In this document: positions 22,630-31,226 of the stretch, one piece after another
Layout: every line of letters starts with the position of its first letter
Position numbering within the stretch: the first letter of the stretch is position 1
Assembly (NCBI GenBank): GCA_904384225.1
Contig: CAJFJV010000021.1
Span: forward strand, 1 to 32,776
From: an uncultured Oscillospiraceae bacterium
GTDB lineage: Bacteria; Bacillota; Clostridia; Oscillospirales; Ruminococcaceae
Direction: 5' to 3'
Length of the DNA stretch: 32,776 nt
Notes under the pieces: model-generated
What the model was told of the DNA's origin: nothing
Databases searched by the model: none
What the model saw: the letters and a program-made list of their open reading frames with translations, nothing else
Made by a program: the position numbers and the translations under genes

Positions 22630-23544
22630 ATGACGATCCGGCATCTTCGCATTTTTACAGAGGTTTGCGCTTGTAAAAGCGTAACCGGCGCGGCCAAAAA
22701 GCTGTACCTTGCACAGCCGTCTGTGAGCCTTGCCATCCGGGAACTGGAAAACCATTACGGCGTAAAGCTATTTGACCGTATTGCAAGGCGGCTTGACCTT
22801 ACCGAAGCCGGACAGCGGCTTTTGGCCTATGCAACGCAGATCATTGCGCTGTTTGACGATATGGAACGGGATGTAGGACAATTCGACGGCCAACGCGTCA
22901 GCATCGCAACCAGCCTGACAATCGGTACTTGCCTGCTCCCCTCATTGGCAAGGCAATTTAGCCGGATTCATCCTGAAATTGAACTGCACGCTATGATTGA
23001 AAATTCGGAGCGGGTTATTGAGGGCGTGCTCTCCAATCATTACGATCTGGCCTTGGTGGAAGCAGTTTCCGACGAGCCGCAGCTTCTCGCCGAACAGCTT
23101 ATGCCGGACGAACTGGCAGCAATCTGCTCTCCGGGCCATCCGCTTCTTTTAAATAAGGCCGGCATTTGCGCAGAAGATTTTGCTGCCCAAAGAATAATCA
23201 TGCGGGAAAAAGGAAGCGGTACGCGCGAGCTTTTCGACAGCGTTATGCTGGTTCACAATATGAAAATTAAACCCTTTTGGGAAAGCGCCAATACGCAGGC
23301 GATTATCGCGGCGGTCTCTGCGGGGATTGGCATTTCAGTCTTGCCGGAAAGGCTTCTTTCAGAGGCGTTGGCAGAGGGCAAGATTTGCAAATTGCATTTA
23401 TCGGGTATCTCGTTTAAACGTTCGTTTTATCTGATCCGCCATCGAAACAAATACCTCTCTCCAGCAGCAATGGATTTTATGGGGCTTTGCTACAATCTTC
23501 GAAAAGAAAAAGAGGAAAAGGATGTACCAGATCTTAATCCGTAA
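22630..23544 (+). CDS. LysR-family transcriptional regulator
   Basis: A 304-aa regulator with the N-terminal winged helix-turn-helix (residues about 3-60: LRIFTEVCACKSVTGAAKKL then QPSVSLAIRELE) and a LysR substrate-binding domain after about residue 90. I use the ATG at 22630, with GGAGG 6 nt upstream, rather than the open frame from 22606, which contains that ribosome site. It is divergent from the chromate transporter pair, its most likely target. Its end overlaps the start of the following acetyltransferase gene by 23 nt, so both are probably cotranscribed. Confidence 0.92.
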   Translation: MTIRHLRIFTEVCACKSVTGAAKKLYLAQPSVSLAIRELENHYGVKLFDRIARRLDLTEAGQRLLAYATQIIALFDDMERDVGQFDGQRVSIATSLTIGTCLLPSLARQFSRIHPEIELHAMIENSERVIEGVLSNHYDLALVEAVSDEPQLLAEQLMPDELAAICSPGHPLLLNKAGICAEDFAAQRIIMREKGSGTRELFDSVMLVHNMKIKPFWESANTQAIIAAVSAGIGISVLPERLLSEALAEGKICKLHLSGISFKRSFYLIRHRNKYLSPAAMDFMGLCYNLRKEKEEKDVPDLNP

Positions 23545-24037
23545 AATGGAACAAGCAGATATTGAATTTTTCCCTGCTGCTTTTAAGGCACAGGGATGGG
23601 AAAAACCACAGAGCCAGTTTGAAAGATATTACAAACGGCAGCAAAACAAGGAGATCCAAGTGTTTGTGGCAGAAGCGTCCGGTGCGCCGGCTGGATACGT
23701 CCTTCTTCTGCCCTATGATCCGCACGGCCCGTTCTCCCTGCGCAGAATCCCTGCTATTTCCGACTTTAACGTATTAAAAAAATATCAGCGTAACGGTATC
23801 GGCAGCCGCCTTCTTGATGCTGCGGAAGCTGCCGCCGCCGAAATATCAGATGAAGTCTGTTTAGGCGTCGGGCTGCACAGCGGGTACGGGCCGGCCCAGC
23901 GGCTTTATATCAAACGGGGATATCTGCCGGATGGAAGCGGCGTATGGTTTCAAGATAAACCGCTTTCTCCGTATACAGCCTGTGTCAATGATGATAATCT
24001 GGTGCTTTATCTAAGCAAAAAGCTGAAGCTGAAATAG
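23522..24037 (+). CDS. GNAT family N-acetyltransferase
   Basis: A 171-aa acetyl-CoA-dependent acetyltransferase. The core shows DFNVLKKYQRNGIGSRLLDAAE, the motif A acetyl-CoA loop (R-N-G-I-G-S), and a later GYGPAQRLYIKRGY segment typical of GNATs. The start lies inside the LysR gene, with GAGGAAAAGG directly upstream. The substrate is unknown. A small AT-rich hairpin follows the stop (24,048-24,066). Confidence 0.88.
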   Translation: MYQILIRKMEQADIEFFPAAFKAQGWEKPQSQFERYYKRQQNKEIQVFVAEASGAPAGYVLLLPYDPHGPFSLRRIPAISDFNVLKKYQRNGIGSRLLDAAEAAAAEISDEVCLGVGLHSGYGPAQRLYIKRGYLPDGSGVWFQDKPLSPYTACVNDDNLVLYLSKKLKLK

Positions 24038-24047
24038 AAAAAGAACC

Positions 24048-24066
24048 CAGCTTTTTTCAAAAGCTG
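24048..24066 (+). terminator. Weak hairpin after the acetyltransferase gene
   Basis: A perfect CAGCTTTT/AAAAGCTG repeat with a 3-nt loop. An alternative pairing uses AAAAAGCTG at the gene end with CAGCTTTTTT, which would look like a terminator ending in T residues. Confidence 0.35.
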
Positions 24067-24161
24067 TATAGATGCTGCATCTGTTCAGGCAGTGTTGCTT
24101 TTATCGCGAAATGGAAGAGGAGCGTTTGCAGAAAAAGCGTTTTTAGTAGAGGAGGTGCGCA

Positions 24162-25526
24162 ATGATTCCGTCCTATGTTTCCTGCTTAATCCAAAAGCTG
24201 TCGGATGCAGGATACCGTACGGCTGCGGTCGGCGGCTGCGTTCGCGACAGCTTGCTTAAAAGGGAACCGCACGACTGGGATCTTGCGACAGCCGCACCAT
24301 GGCAAACGGTCAAGGCGCTATTTTCCGACAGTTTTCCGGTAATCGAAACCGGGACACAGCACGGGACGGTTACCGTCTTGTCAGAAGGGCATCCAATCGA
24401 AGTCACCACCTTCCGCATCGACGGATCATATTCCGATGGGCGCCACCCCGATTATGTACATTTTACGGATGATTTGGAACAGGATCTCAGCCGCCGGGAC
24501 TTTACGATAAACGCCATGGCGTTTGACGGCGGGCATCTGATCGATCCGTTTGGCGGACGGGACGATCTGTCTCTGCGGATCATCCGGTGTGTGGGAGATC
24601 CGAAAATGCGTTTCCAAGAAGATGCCCTTCGGATGCTGCGGGCGCTCCGTTTTTCCTCTTCACTTGGTTTCACGATAGAGGAACAGACAGCGTCCGCCAT
24701 TCACAAGCAGGCAGCAGCGCTTTCCTTGATATCGGCACAGCGGATTTTTTCCGAACTGCAAAAATTGCTCTGCGGTTCTAATGTAAAAGAAGTCCTATTG
24801 GGATTCTCCGATGTCTTTGCTTATATTTTACCTGAACTAACACCTTTATTCGGATTGCCGCAGAATACCCCGCATCATCGCTATGATGTATGGGAGCATA
24901 CGGTGCAAACCGTCGCAAATGTCCCGCCGTGTCCCCATATGCGTTTTGCGGCGCTGTTTCATGATATGGGAAAAGCAGCATGCCGCTCGACGGATGCAAA
25001 CGGGATCGATCATTTTTTTGGGCATGCGAAAAAATCTGCGGAATATGCGCATCAGATTTTGTTTCGCTTAAAAAGCGACCGAAAAGCATTAGATACCATA
25101 TGCGCGCTTGTCAGAAGGCACGATATCCCAATAGATCCTGACGAACGGCTGATATTGCGCCGCCTTCGTCAGTTCGGCCCCGCTTTCTTTTTTGATCTTC
25201 TCGCGCTGAAAAGAGCGGATTGCCTCGCGCAGGCTGCACATCCCAAACGGCTTTTCCTTTTACAAAGCGCTGAAAAAACCGCCAAACGCCTACTCTCTTC
25301 AAATGCCTGCTTTTCTTTAAAAAGCCTTGCTGTCCATGGCGATGACTTGATCGCGGCTGGTATTCCAGAAGGAAAGGCGGTAGGGTACTGTTTAAAAAGC
25401 CTGTTGAATGCTGTAGTAGAAGGCATCCTTCCAAATGAAAAAACGGCGCTGCTTGATGCATTGCCGCAAATCCTAAAAGAATATCAGAACACTGCACGCC
25501 CGCCTTACACAGGAAATTCCTGTTAA
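24162..25526 (+). CDS. cca: CCA tRNA nucleotidyltransferase
   Basis: A 454-aa class II nucleotidyltransferase that adds or repairs the 3' CCA of tRNAs. Signatures: GGCVRD at residues 24-29, the metal-binding DWD at 38-40, the RRDFTINAMAF segment, and RFQEDALRMLRALRF. An HD phosphohydrolase-like domain follows (FHDMGKA near 267). The start has AGGAGG 6 nt upstream. Poly(A) polymerase shares this fold, but the HD domain and Firmicute setting favour CCA-adding activity. Confidence 0.93.
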   Translation: MIPSYVSCLIQKLSDAGYRTAAVGGCVRDSLLKREPHDWDLATAAPWQTVKALFSDSFPVIETGTQHGTVTVLSEGHPIEVTTFRIDGSYSDGRHPDYVHFTDDLEQDLSRRDFTINAMAFDGGHLIDPFGGRDDLSLRIIRCVGDPKMRFQEDALRMLRALRFSSSLGFTIEEQTASAIHKQAAALSLISAQRIFSELQKLLCGSNVKEVLLGFSDVFAYILPELTPLFGLPQNTPHHRYDVWEHTVQTVANVPPCPHMRFAALFHDMGKAACRSTDANGIDHFFGHAKKSAEYAHQILFRLKSDRKALDTICALVRRHDIPIDPDERLILRRLRQFGPAFFFDLLALKRADCLAQAAHPKRLFLLQSAEKTAKRLLSSNACFSLKSLAVHGDDLIAAGIPEGKAVGYCLKSLLNAVVEGILPNEKTALLDALPQILKEYQNTARPPYTGNSC

Positions 25527-25711
25527 GTATTTCCTGCTGTTTCGAGACTGCCCCCTCTCCGGGATCCCCTCTTTATACTCTTCCCGGATCTGGATGCTGT
25601 TTCCCTTCAATTCTCTCCTGCTTTCTGCATCAGGTAATTCCGTTTCGTTCACCTCCCGGCTTCTTACGGCGTATCATAAAACAGTTGAATTTTAAAATGA
25701 GGTGGACTTCT

Positions 25712-26227
25712 ATGCAGAAAAACCCCGCATATAACATCGCCTGTATTTTGCAGCACCGCAGGCCCTATGCTACAGCGGAGATAAAGGGCAGCAGCCGTTA
25801 CCCTGATCTTTTAGGCAGCGCCTGTTTCTATCAAATACAACAAGGCACGCTTCTGACTGTCTTTTTTAAGGGCCTCCCCTCCCCCTCGGAGCATCGCGTA
25901 TTCGGGTTCCACATCCATGAAGGCGGCCGGTGTACCGGAACCGACAAAGACCCATTTGCAGATGCCGGTGCGCATTACAATCCGCAAGACAGCGCACATC
26001 CGCTGCACGCTGGAGATTTACCCCCCATCTTCTCCAACAGAGGCTGGGCATGGTACGCCGTTATCACCACCCGTTTCTCCCGTCAGGAAATCATAGGGAA
26101 ATCCATGATCCTGCACGCAATGCCAGATGATATGACAACACAGCCATCCGGCAATTCCGGAGAAAAAATCGCCTGCGGCATAATCCGTCCGGCAGAGTGT
26201 GGTTTTCCGCGTTCCCCAGTTCGCTAA
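25712..26227 (+). CDS. Cu/Zn superoxide dismutase-like protein
   Basis: A 171-aa protein of the SodC family. Every metal ligand appears kept: copper H67, H69, H88 and H135, and zinc H88, H96, H99 and D102. The C74-C155 pair matches the structural disulphide. The zinc loop is short, and the usual active-site arginine is K152 (GEKIACG instead of GxRxACG). No signal peptide or lipobox is visible, whereas most bacterial SodC proteins are exported. The ATG at 25712 has AGGTGG 6 nt upstream; the open frame starts slightly earlier. The upstream 185 bp carry a short CCGGGA/TCCCGG repeat (about 25,560-25,588) but no clear promoter. Superoxide dismutase activity is probable but not certain. Confidence 0.82.
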   Translation: MQKNPAYNIACILQHRRPYATAEIKGSSRYPDLLGSACFYQIQQGTLLTVFFKGLPSPSEHRVFGFHIHEGGRCTGTDKDPFADAGAHYNPQDSAHPLHAGDLPPIFSNRGWAWYAVITTRFSRQEIIGKSMILHAMPDDMTTQPSGNSGEKIACGIIRPAECGFPRSPVR

Positions 26228-26283
26228 AACGGCGCATTACTTTTAGAATCCAGCTTTGTCAAGTTTTCTGCGCTTGCTTGCGG

Positions 26284-26312
26284 TTGACAATACGTATGAA
26301 AGAATGTATACT
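26284..26312 (+). promoter_or_regulatory. metG promoter
   Basis: TTGACA (26284-26289), a 17-bp spacer and TATACT (26307-26312), placed just upstream of the T-box leader. Confidence 0.85.
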
Positions 26313-26330
26313 GGATACAAATATTAAAAC

Positions 26331-26566
26331 GCACGGAAGAGAAGAGTATGCGTAGCGGCTGCCTGAAAAGAGAGTCCGGGAAGGTGAAAGCGGACGGTTG
26401 GCCCTATGCAGAACATGGCCTCGGAGCGGTGCCGGTAAAGTTTTGTCAGCCGGCAACGGTTGTCCCGTTATCGCAAATAAGGCATACCGGATTTTTGGGT
26501 ATGTGAATTTAAAGTGGTACCACGAAGCGGACGCTCTCGTCTTTAAAACAGACGGGGGCGTTTTTT
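26331..26566 (+). ncRNA. T-box leader (tRNA-Met sensing) of metG
   Basis: A T-box riboswitch that reads uncharged tRNA. Stem I begins with GAAGAGTA (26341-26348). The specifier side shows GAAC followed by ATG (26415-26417), a methionine codon, matching the gene downstream. The T-box proper is AAAGTGGTACCACG (26511-26524), in which TGGT would pair with the ACCA end of tRNA-Met. The terminator has a 12-bp stem (26531-26542 with 26550-26561) and runs into six T. Low charged methionyl-tRNA would favour antitermination and metG expression. Confidence 0.93.
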
Positions 26567-26635
26567 CGTTTTCTTCCCGCAGTTTCTTTGATATTTTTCC
26601 TTTTTCCGCACATCATCCAAACAGGAGGTTATGTT

Positions 26636-28579
26636 ATGGCAGACAAATTCTATATCACCACTGCGATCGCCTACACTTCACAAAAGCCGCATATCGGCAA
26701 TACGTATGAAGCGGTATTGACGGATGCAATCGCACGATACCATCGTTTAAAAGGTGACGATACGTACTTTTTGACGGGAACGGACGAGCACGGACAGAAA
26801 ATTGAAGATTGTGCAAAAGCCGCAGGCATTACCCCGCAGGCCTATGTTGATAACATTGCCGGACAGATCCGCGGGATCTGGGATCTGATGGGGACATCTT
26901 ATGACCAGTTCATCCGTACTACCGATCCAAAACACGAGCGTGTGGTGCAAAAAATCTTTAAAAAGCTCTACGATCAAGGCGACATCTATAAAGGCCGCTA
27001 TGAAGGCTGGTACTGCAAGCCCTGTGAGTCCTTTTTCACCGAAACACAGGTTGTAGACGGCAATTGTCCGGATTGCGGAAGACCGGTGGAAAAAACGTCG
27101 GAAGAGGCATATTTCTTCCGGATGAGCAAATATCAGGACCGGCTAATGAAATATATCGAAGAGCATCCGGATTTCATACAGCCGGAATCACGCAAGCGTG
27201 AAATGGTCAATAACTTTTTGAAACCAGGACTGCAGGATCTGTGCGTCTCCCGTACCTCTTTCCAGTGGGGAATACCGGTTGACTTCGATGCCAAACACGT
27301 TATCTATGTCTGGATCGACGCACTTTCAAACTATATTACAGCGTTAGGGTACGACCCTGACGGTTCCAGCGAACAATTTAAAAAATACTGGCCGGCCGAT
27401 GTCCATGTAATCGGAAAAGACATTCTGCGTTTCCATACGATTTACTGGCCCATTATGCTTATGGCCCTGGGACTTCCGCTGCCAAAAAAGGTTTTCGGCC
27501 ACCCGTGGATGCTGTTTGGCAAGGATAAGATGAGCAAATCCCGCGGAAATGTCATTTATGCGGATGATTTGGCCCGTCAGTTCGGCGTCGACGCCGTCCG
27601 GTATTATATGATTAGTGAAATGCCGTATGCACAGGACGGCGCCATCACTTATGAAACTGTGATCGCACGGTATAATGCCGATCTTGCCAACACGCTGGGC
27701 AATCTGGTAAACCGTACGGTTTCAATGTGCCACAAGTACTTTGACGGTAAGCTTGAAAAGAAAGCGCCCTGCGAGTCCGTGGACAAAGAATTGGCGGCAT
27801 TTTGCGCGGAAACAGCAGAAAAATATCACGGCATGATGGAGGATTTACATCTTGCCGATGCAATAGATGCCGTCATGGGCCTTGCCCGCCGTGCAAACAA
27901 GTATATCGACGAGACTGCGCCGTGGGTGCTGGCAAAAAAGGACGATAACCGGGATCGGCTGATGACTGTTATGTTCTGTCTGATTGAGGCTATCCGTCAG
28001 ATTGCCGTACTTTTACAACCCTTTATGCCGGACACTGCGGTGAAAATTTTTGCACAGATCGGGTCTTCCTGTTCTTCATTCGAAAGCCTGTCGTCTTTCG
28101 GAGAAAACGATATAACGGCTGTCGGTACCCCTGAAGCTTTGTTTGCCCGCATTGACGAAAAGAAAAAGCTGGACGAGCTTTCCGCCTTTGCCGCAGCACA
28201 AGCGGAAGCTGCTGCAAACGGGAAAAAGACAGATGCACATCCGGAAGGGATTGCCCAGATTACCATCGATGACTTTGCAAAGGTAGACCTGCGGGTAGCC
28301 CAAATCACAAGCTGTGAAAAGGTCCCAAAATCCGACAAATTGTACCGGTTGATGCTCGACGACGGTGAGGGCGGCCGCCAGATTGTCTCCGGCATTGCTA
28401 AATGGTATACTGAGGAAGAACTGGTCGGCAAAAAAGTTATTGTTGTCGCCAATTTAAAGCCCGCAAAGCTGCGTGGCGTTGAATCAAACGGCATGCTTTT
28501 GGCGGCCGATACGGCGGACGGCGGTGCGAGCGTTGTCTTTGTAGACGGCGGCGTACACAACGGCTCAAAGATCCATTGA
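26636..28579 (+). CDS. metG: Methionyl-tRNA synthetase
   Basis: Charges tRNA-Met. The 647-aa protein has the HIGH-type motif PHIGN at 18-22, the KMSKS loop at 298-302, and a zinc knuckle with C127, C130, C144 and C147. The C-terminal 100 or so residues (VDLRVAQI onward) are a Trbp111/EMAP-type tRNA-binding domain that promotes dimerisation. The ATG at 26636 has AGGAGG about 7 nt upstream; the open frame runs back to 26588 but the extra residues are unlike MetG. Controlled by the T-box leader. Confidence 0.98.
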   Translation: MADKFYITTAIAYTSQKPHIGNTYEAVLTDAIARYHRLKGDDTYFLTGTDEHGQKIEDCAKAAGITPQAYVDNIAGQIRGIWDLMGTSYDQFIRTTDPKHERVVQKIFKKLYDQGDIYKGRYEGWYCKPCESFFTETQVVDGNCPDCGRPVEKTSEEAYFFRMSKYQDRLMKYIEEHPDFIQPESRKREMVNNFLKPGLQDLCVSRTSFQWGIPVDFDAKHVIYVWIDALSNYITALGYDPDGSSEQFKKYWPADVHVIGKDILRFHTIYWPIMLMALGLPLPKKVFGHPWMLFGKDKMSKSRGNVIYADDLARQFGVDAVRYYMISEMPYAQDGAITYETVIARYNADLANTLGNLVNRTVSMCHKYFDGKLEKKAPCESVDKELAAFCAETAEKYHGMMEDLHLADAIDAVMGLARRANKYIDETAPWVLAKKDDNRDRLMTVMFCLIEAIRQIAVLLQPFMPDTAVKIFAQIGSSCSSFESLSSFGENDITAVGTPEALFARIDEKKKLDELSAFAAAQAEAAANGKKTDAHPEGIAQITIDDFAKVDLRVAQITSCEKVPKSDKLYRLMLDDGEGGRQIVSGIAKWYTEEELVGKKVIVVANLKPAKLRGVESNGMLLAADTADGGASVVFVDGGVHNGSKIH

Positions 28580-28611
28580 GTATCGACAGCAAAAAGCGCA
28601 ATGCGCAAATC

Positions 28612-28641
28612 AGCCGCCCTCATTCCAAGGGCGGCTTTTTT
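28612..28641 (+). terminator. Terminator between metG and tatD
   Basis: A perfect 9-bp stem (AGCCGCCCT, 28612-28620, with 28628-28636) and 7-nt loop, then six T. It ends directly at the AAGGAGG ribosome site of tatD, so tatD expression must come from read-through or an unseen promoter. Confidence 0.8.
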
Positions 28642-28654
28642 AAGGAGGAATATG

Positions 28655-29425
28655 ATGCTGCAAGGAATATTTGATTCCCATGCACACTATGACGACCACC
28701 GGTATGATGAAGACCGTGACGCTGTTTTTTCAAAAATCCGAAAAAACGGCGTGTGGCGGGTTATCAACATTGGATGCGATATGGAAAGCAGCCAAAACAG
28801 TATTGCTTTCGCGGAGCAATTCGACTTTTTCTATGCCGCTGTGGGAATCCATCCGGAAAACGCAGAAGAAGCAACCTCTCAGAACCTTGCACGCCTAAAA
28901 CAGATGCTTTCCCATCAAAAGGTAGTGGCGCTCGGCGAGATCGGGCTGGATTACCACTGGGACGAGCCGCCGCGGGACACACAAAAGGCCGCTTTTGAAG
29001 CGCAGCTTCAGCTTGCGCAAAGTTGTAAAGTTCCTGTTGTCATCCACTCGCGCGACGCAACAGAGGACACAATGCGCCTGCTCTCACAGTACCGCCCTGA
29101 CGGCGTTATGCACTGTTTTTCCGGTTCTGCTGAGACAGCCAAAGAGGTCGTGCGGCTTGGGATGTATGTCGGCTTTACTGGCGTGGTCACCTTTAAAAAC
29201 GCAAGGCGCGCATTGGAAGCAGCGGCGGTTGTTCCGATAGACCGGATTCTGCTGGAAACCGACTGTCCGTATATGGCGCCTGTCCCCTTCCGCGGCAAGC
29301 GTACCACCTCCGACATGATCGCCTACTCCGCACAAGCTCTTGCACAGGTTAAGGGAATTTCTGCACAGGAACTGGTCGACCATGCAAAGGAAAATGCACT
29401 CCGCCTGTTCCGTATTGCAGAATAA
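28655..29425 (+). CDS. tatD: TatD family metal-dependent deoxyribonuclease
   Basis: A 256-aa TIM-barrel hydrolase. Metal ligands are in FDSHAHYDD near the N-terminus, GEIGLDYHW in the middle and HSRDA, with HCFSG and LLETDCPYMAP later; these are the TatD signatures. Family members are 3'-5' DNA exonucleases linked to DNA repair. Two adjacent ATGs (28652, 28655) follow AAGGAGG; the second has the better 6-nt spacing. It lies next to metG, as in many Firmicutes, but the ribonuclease M5 and ksgA genes that often follow are absent here. Confidence 0.94.
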   Translation: MLQGIFDSHAHYDDHRYDEDRDAVFSKIRKNGVWRVINIGCDMESSQNSIAFAEQFDFFYAAVGIHPENAEEATSQNLARLKQMLSHQKVVALGEIGLDYHWDEPPRDTQKAAFEAQLQLAQSCKVPVVIHSRDATEDTMRLLSQYRPDGVMHCFSGSAETAKEVVRLGMYVGFTGVVTFKNARRALEAAAVVPIDRILLETDCPYMAPVPFRGKRTTSDMIAYSAQALAQVKGISAQELVDHAKENALRLFRIAE

Positions 29426-29479
29426 ACATCCGGCCTAACGCTAAGCGCCGCATTTTAAGATATAGATAGGGAGGCCGTC

Positions 29480-29653
29480 GTGCCGAACATTTCTTTTGCG
29501 GCGCCTGCTTTACCGAATGAACCAAAGCAGCCACGGGACATTCCTTCTCCGGTACAGTCGGACGCCTTTCCAGCAGAAAAGATGCAGGGCAAGAGGGATA
29601 CTTCACAAGGAAGTGTCCCTTTCCGCCTTCTTCATCTGGGTATGGATACATGA
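29480..29653 (+). CDS. Possible 57-aa proline-rich protein
   Basis: An open frame beginning with GTG, preceded at 5 nt by GGGAGG, and ending in TGA 42 nt before the next gene. The product is proline-rich (10 prolines), with no membrane segment, signal peptide or motif I recognise. It overlaps a terminator-like hairpin (29,594-29,620), which argues against it being real. Treat as a candidate small gene or gene remnant. Confidence 0.3.
   Translation: MPNISFAAPALPNEPKQPRDIPSPVQSDAFPAEKMQGKRDTSQGSVPFRLLHLGMDT
29594..29623 (+). terminator. Hairpin after tatD
   Basis: An 11-bp stem (29594-29604 with 29610-29620, one G-U pair) with a 5-nt loop, followed by TTCCGCCTTCTTC. It may end the tatD transcript, though the T-run is poor. 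Confidence 0.45.
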
Positions 29654-29695
29654 CAATTTGCTAAAAATTGCAATTGACAAATAGGAGGTGCCTTT

Positions 29696-30244
29696 ATGAA
29701 GCATAGCGGTACACAAAGGTTAGAGACCGAGAGATTAGTTTTAAGAAGATTTATGAATGAAGATGCTGCAGCAATGTATAAAAATTGGGCGGCAGACGAA
29801 GAGGTTACAAAATACTTAACGTGGCCTCCTCATCCAAATCAGGAAGTAAGCCGGAGGGTTATAGAAGATTGGGTAAAATCATATGACAGCGAAAGTTATT
29901 ATCAATGGGCCATCGTATTGAAAGAAAAAGGAGAACCCATCGGAAGCATAGCTGTAGTGCATATGAACGAAGATGTTTCTATGGTACAGGTCGGTTATTG
30001 TATCGGAAAAACTTGGTGGCATAACGGTATCACATCAGAGGCATTAAAAGCAGTTATGGATTTTCTTTTTGATATTGTAGATGTAAATCGCATAGAGAGC
30101 CGGCATGACCCGCGAAACCCCAATTCAGGAAAAGTCATGAAAAAATGCGGCATGAAGTATGAGGGAACCTTACGTCGTTCTGATCGGAATAACCAAGGCG
30201 TATGTGACGCTTGCTATTATGCACTGCTAAAATCGGAGCGTTAA
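29696..30244 (+). CDS. RimJ/RimL-type GNAT acetyltransferase
   Basis: A 182-aa acetyltransferase of the RimJ/RimL class, which acetylates protein N-termini or small amines. It opens with RLETERLVLRRF, has the acetyl-CoA region VGYCIGKTWWHNGITSEA, and ends with the family pattern NPNSGKVMKKCGMKYEGTLR. The Shine-Dalgarno AGGAGGTG is well placed. The gene is richer in A and T (AGA, TTA, GAA codons) than cca or metG, suggesting later acquisition. The true substrate is unknown. Confidence 0.88.
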   Translation: MKHSGTQRLETERLVLRRFMNEDAAAMYKNWAADEEVTKYLTWPPHPNQEVSRRVIEDWVKSYDSESYYQWAIVLKEKGEPIGSIAVVHMNEDVSMVQVGYCIGKTWWHNGITSEALKAVMDFLFDIVDVNRIESRHDPRNPNSGKVMKKCGMKYEGTLRRSDRNNQGVCDACYYALLKSER

Positions 30245-30362
30245 ATTATCGTTTTGTTTATAAAAACGACCGTTTGAATGGCACTTTGATGTACTTATGT
30301 CCACAGATATAACAAGCATCGGACTGTAACACCACAATCCGAAAAGAAGTCAAATATCAAGC

Positions 30363-30400
30363 ATTGGGGCACCCTTCTTACGGAGGATGCCCCAATTTTA
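30363..30400. terminator. Bidirectional terminator between convergent genes
   Basis: A 9-bp perfect stem (ATTGGGGCA, 30363-30371, with 30388-30396) plus an inner CCTT..GAGG helix, flanked by A/T on both sides. It separates the acetyltransferase from the lipoprotein gene. Confidence 0.75.
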
Positions 30401-30426
30401 TGTCTCTCACTGTATGCGCTGTATTT

Positions 30427-31200
30427 TTACTTATTTTGTGCAGCATACTGCATGATATCTGCAACTTGGCCGTACATGGTAATCGTAAGAACAGTAACTT
30501 CAGCTTCGCCGCTGTCCGAATAATTGACGCCATACCAAAACGATGCGCTGCTAAGCGGCATATCGCTGTAGGAATCGGCTGTTACACCTTCGGGCGCAGC
30601 GTTCACTTCATAATAAGCCGCCGCACTGTCTTGGATATTCTCCGGCAGATCGGCTATTTTCGCTTCACTCTGTATCGTAGTCGTAACAAGCGTACGGGCG
30701 GCGCCTTCTGCATACAGCAGTTCATCAGAAATGACATCTTTGCTTGTCTCGTTTCCGTCAGCATCCTTCTCCGTCCTGGTGCGCCGTACTGCACCGGCCT
30801 CATAAGGGATGCCCTGGTCTTCCGTTATTTTTAAGAACGCGGCATAACGGGCTTCATAGTCTGCATTTGCCCCCGAATATGTCGCTTGCACAGAATCCAG
30901 ATACCAGCTATCCGCCGGAGAAAGACGTTTAAAATGGTAAACAATATTCGCCGGTACACCCAAAAAGGTTTCTTCTTGAACATAGGCAGTGTTGGTCTCG
31001 TCCGTCATCTCCGCAACAACAGTGAGATCCTCTTCTGTTTTGCCGATTGCATCAAATAATTCGTCCTTCGTCATTCCCCAGTCGGTGCCGGGATAAACAA
31101 AATATCCGTATTGTTTGCCGTCTGACGATCCGCCTCCCGGCGAACATGCCGTCAAAGCAAGAATGACTGCCATTACGGCGGGAATCAAATATTTTTTCAT
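30427..31200 (-). CDS. Putative lipoprotein, function unknown
   Basis: A 257-aa protein with a lipoprotein signal: MKKYLIP, a hydrophobic stretch to residue 16 and the lipobox L-T-A-C with C19, followed by a flexible glycine/serine linker. It should be anchored to the outer face of the membrane. The body is acidic, has no cysteine beyond C19, and matches no family I recognise. An in-frame TTG at 31206 is only 2 nt from AGGAGG; the ATG at 31200 has 8-nt spacing and is preferred. It lies 26 nt after the disrupted secreted-protein gene and could share its transcript. Confidence 0.85.
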   Translation of the reverse strand: MKKYLIPAVMAVILALTACSPGGGSSDGKQYGYFVYPGTDWGMTKDELFDAIGKTEEDLTVVAEMTDETNTAYVQEETFLGVPANIVYHFKRLSPADSWYLDSVQATYSGANADYEARYAAFLKITEDQGIPYEAGAVRRTRTEKDADGNETSKDVISDELLYAEGAARTLVTTTIQSEAKIADLPENIQDSAAAYYEVNAAPEGVTADSYSDMPLSSASFWYGVNYSDSGEAEVTVLTITMYGQVADIMQYAAQNK

Positions 31201-31226
31201 CTCCAATACCTCCTTATATCATGGGT

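Noticed and set aside
27997-28623. 208-codon minus-strand frame opposite metG
   Set aside because: Antisense to the MetG tRNA-binding domain; serine-rich shadow frame.
29674-29679. TTGACA as a -35 box for the RimJ/L-type acetyltransferase
   Set aside because: The -10 box would fall inside the coding sequence, and nothing like TATAAT is present there.
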